The notes under the pieces are model-generated. The model was not told the DNA's origin. It saw only the letters and a list, made by a program, of their open reading frames with translations, and ran no database searches. Source: Cellvibrio zantedeschiae (GTDB lineage Bacteria; Pseudomonadota; Gammaproteobacteria; Pseudomonadales; Cellvibrionaceae). From it: DNA of 64,000 nt. The stretch covers positions 558,001 to 622,000 of the forward strand of contig NZ_BMYZ01000001.1 of assembly GCF_014652535.1 (NCBI RefSeq). The letters run 5' to 3'. This document shows, piece after piece, positions 62,541-64,000 of this stretch. The position numbers and the translations under genes are program-made. Positions within the stretch are counted from its first letter, which is position 1, and every line of letters begins with the position of its first letter.

Positions 62541-63998
62541 TCAGCTTTGAGTTTCGTTATTCGCATCGCCCCAAATTTTATTGAGTAACTGTGTTATTTT
62601 TTCCATCTCGATTGGCTTGGTAAAGTGGTGATCAAAACCGGCCTCTTGGGCGCGTTGTTTATCTTCCTCAGTTCCCCAACCCGTGAGGGCTACCAGCACA
62701 GGTCTATTGGTTGGATAATTTGAAATTATTTCACGGGCAACTTCGTATCCATTCATACCGGGCAATCCAATATCCAATAACACGAGTTCAGGTTGATAAC
62801 TTGCGGTTACTTGCAACGCATCAAAACCGTTGTAGGTTGTTTTGACCTCGTGCCCCAATATCTCCAAAAGCATACTTAGGGTGTCGGCAGCATCAATATT
62901 GTCGTCGACTACCAATATACGATGAGCAGATGTTGAGTTAACTACGGAGCGCATTGCTTCCTGTGTATCACTTTTAGCTGGTTGTGTGCTAAGCGGTAAT
63001 CGAATTGTAAATTGCGCGCCCTTACCATGGCCGTCGCTTTCGGCGGTAATTGTTCCCTGGTGTAACTCTATCAATTGTTTGGAAATTGCGAGCCCTATAC
63101 CCAGCCCGCCTTGGGCGCGGTCTAATGTTTTTCCTGCTTGAGTAAATAATTCAAAAATTTTAGAAATCATTTCAGGAACAATACCCACGCCGTTGTCTTT
63201 CACGCAGATGACGGCCGTGTTGCCGTCTTGTTCTGTAATCAATTCAATCTGGCCGCCAGCAGGTGTATATTTTGCAGCGTTGTTAAGAAGGTTGGTGATA
63301 ACTTGGGCAATGCGGATTGGATCTACCTCAAGCAAAATATCTTTCCCGTCGTTAACAATAACTAATTCATGTTTATTTGCTTCAATAGCAAGTGCGCTAA
63401 CTTCCAATGCGGACCGAATAATTTGATTGAGCTGAGTTTGCTCTTTTTTGAGTTCGATTTTTCCGCTGGAAATTCGCGATACGTCTAACAAATCGTCAAT
63501 TAAATGCACCATATGTTTAACTTGGCGTTCCATCATTTTCAGTGTTTTTAGATCGGGTTCAGATAATGTTGAGCGCTCAAAAATTGCGACAGCATTGTGA
63601 ATAGGGGCGAGGGGGTTGCGCAATTCATGGGCGAGCATTGCAAGAAATTCGTCTTTGCGACGATCTTGCTCTTGTAGCTTTTCGTACATGGTTGCATTCT
63701 CAATACCCGCGCTGGCGATGGCGGCGAGCTGACCTAATATTGCTTCGTCGTCGCTACTGAATTCCCCAGCATATTTATGTGAGAGTTGTAGTGTGCCCAG
63801 GTGCTGTTCGCCTTTTCCTCGCAGCGGAATAGATAAATATTTTTTATTGTCGAGAATTTCCGCTTCAAGATTTTGTGAATGCTGGGGTGTAAATTCATCG
63901 GAAATAGATTTCGCGGTAACAGTGACGTTATTAGGTGAGCTAATCGATACGATTGCTTGATGGGCACCAATAATGGAACGCGCTTTTTCCGCCATTAA
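62541..63998 (-). CDS. Hybrid sensor histidine kinase with GAF and receiver domains (5' end outside window)
   Basis: At least 484 aa; the N-terminus runs past the window edge. The visible order is a GAF-like domain (to about residue 100, starting mid-domain), HisKA with FLAMLAHELRNPLAPIHNAVAIF, HATPase with NAAKYTPAGGQIEL, DNGVGI and GGLGIGLAISKQLIEL, and a C-terminal receiver domain with VVDDNIDAADTL and the phospho-acceptor Asp in LVLLDIGLPGMNGYE. It is cytosolic in the part seen and should pass phosphate to its own receiver. The input signal and any upstream PAS domains are not visible. Confidence 0.9.
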   Translation of the reverse strand, partial: LMAEKARSIIGAHQAIVSISSPNNVTVTAKSISDEFTPQHSQNLEAEILDNKKYLSIPLRGKGEQHLGTLQLSHKYAGEFSSDDEAILGQLAAIASAGIENATMYEKLQEQDRRKDEFLAMLAHELRNPLAPIHNAVAIFERSTLSEPDLKTLKMMERQVKHMVHLIDDLLDVSRISSGKIELKKEQTQLNQIIRSALEVSALAIEANKHELVIVNDGKDILLEVDPIRIAQVITNLLNNAAKYTPAGGQIELITEQDGNTAVICVKDNGVGIVPEMISKIFELFTQAGKTLDRAQGGLGIGLAISKQLIELHQGTITAESDGHGKGAQFTIRLPLSTQPAKSDTQEAMRSVVNSTSAHRILVVDDNIDAADTLSMLLEILGHEVKTTYNGFDALQVTASYQPELVLLDIGLPGMNGYEVAREIISNYPTNRPVLVALTGWGTEEDKQRAQEAGFDHHFTKPIEMEKITQLLNKIWGDANNETQS

Positions 63999-64000
63999 TT

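Noticed and set aside
1-64000. CRISPR array, rRNA operon, insertion sequence or integrase
   Set aside because: No regularly spaced repeats, rRNA-like sequence or transposase/integrase motif was seen on either strand.

Overview
The window comes from a gammaproteobacterial chromosome. Gene families, the alaS-lysC-csrA-tRNA-Ser order, poly-Gly/Ser linkers on a lipoprotein and GH84/polysaccharide-type genes point to the Cellvibrionaceae (Cellvibrio-like); this is inference, since no 16S gene is present. Most of it is ordinary core chromosome, densely coded on both strands.

Region 1 (1-11.4 kb): the end of creB, then creC and creD (two-component system and its membrane target), a VanZ-like protein, a TPR lipid/periplasmic-type protein, an aldo-keto reductase, a nucleoside phosphorylase-like protein, ppnN, zntB, a carboxylesterase and a GH84 enzyme. 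The 390-bp gap between the phosphorylase gene and ppnN is not empty. On the minus strand it reads as a GGA-rich RNA of about 230 nt with a strong GNRA-loop terminator and two GacA-box-like dyads upstream. This is a strong candidate for the CsrB/RsmZ-type RNA that titrates CsrA, and csrA itself lies at 30.65 kb.

Region 2 (11.5-21.1 kb): a co-directional glucose catabolic cluster, pgi-edd-zwf-pgl-eda-gap-pyk, encoding the Entner-Doudoroff route from glucose-6-P to pyruvate. It is preceded by a good sigma-70 promoter and ended by a strong terminator.

Region 3 (21-34 kb): an M23 peptidase, a membrane diguanylate cyclase, an AraC regulator, ogt, ycaR, then alaS-lysC-csrA-tRNA-Ser(GCU) and, on the other strand, valS. 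The csrA leader carries two GGA sites that fit CsrA autoregulation.

Region 4 (34-41.7 kb): cell-surface glycan transferases (GT4, two GT9 heptosyltransferase-like proteins, a CDP-glycerol transferase-like protein, DUF6165). After these comes a reactive-sulfur operon: BigR/YgaV-type ArsR regulator, YgaP-like rhodanese, TauE exporter and persulfide dioxygenase-like MBL protein, with a dyad lying between the -35 and -10 of its promoter.

Region 5 (41.7-52.3 kb): small domain proteins (EVE, DUF3224, SRPBCC, VOC, DUF1801), a fused PP2C phosphatase/Ser-Thr kinase downstream of nirC with a sigma-54-type promoter, gltX, an amidohydrolase divergent from a 7-TM AraC regulator, and tRNA-Ala(GGC).

Region 6 (52.3-56 kb): an AT-rich accessory cassette next to tRNA-Ala. 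It holds a DNA methyltransferase, a DUF262 (ParB-like) protein and a MAE_28990-type HEPN protein in one tight operon, flanked by short hairpin-array repeats. It looks like a defence system and is the best candidate for an undescribed system here.

Region 7 (56-64 kb): a Tat-exported Gfo/Idh/MocA oxidoreductase, a periplasmic binding protein, an esterase lipoprotein, an MHS-type MFS transporter, an acyl-CoA thioesterase and a hybrid histidine kinase that runs off the window.
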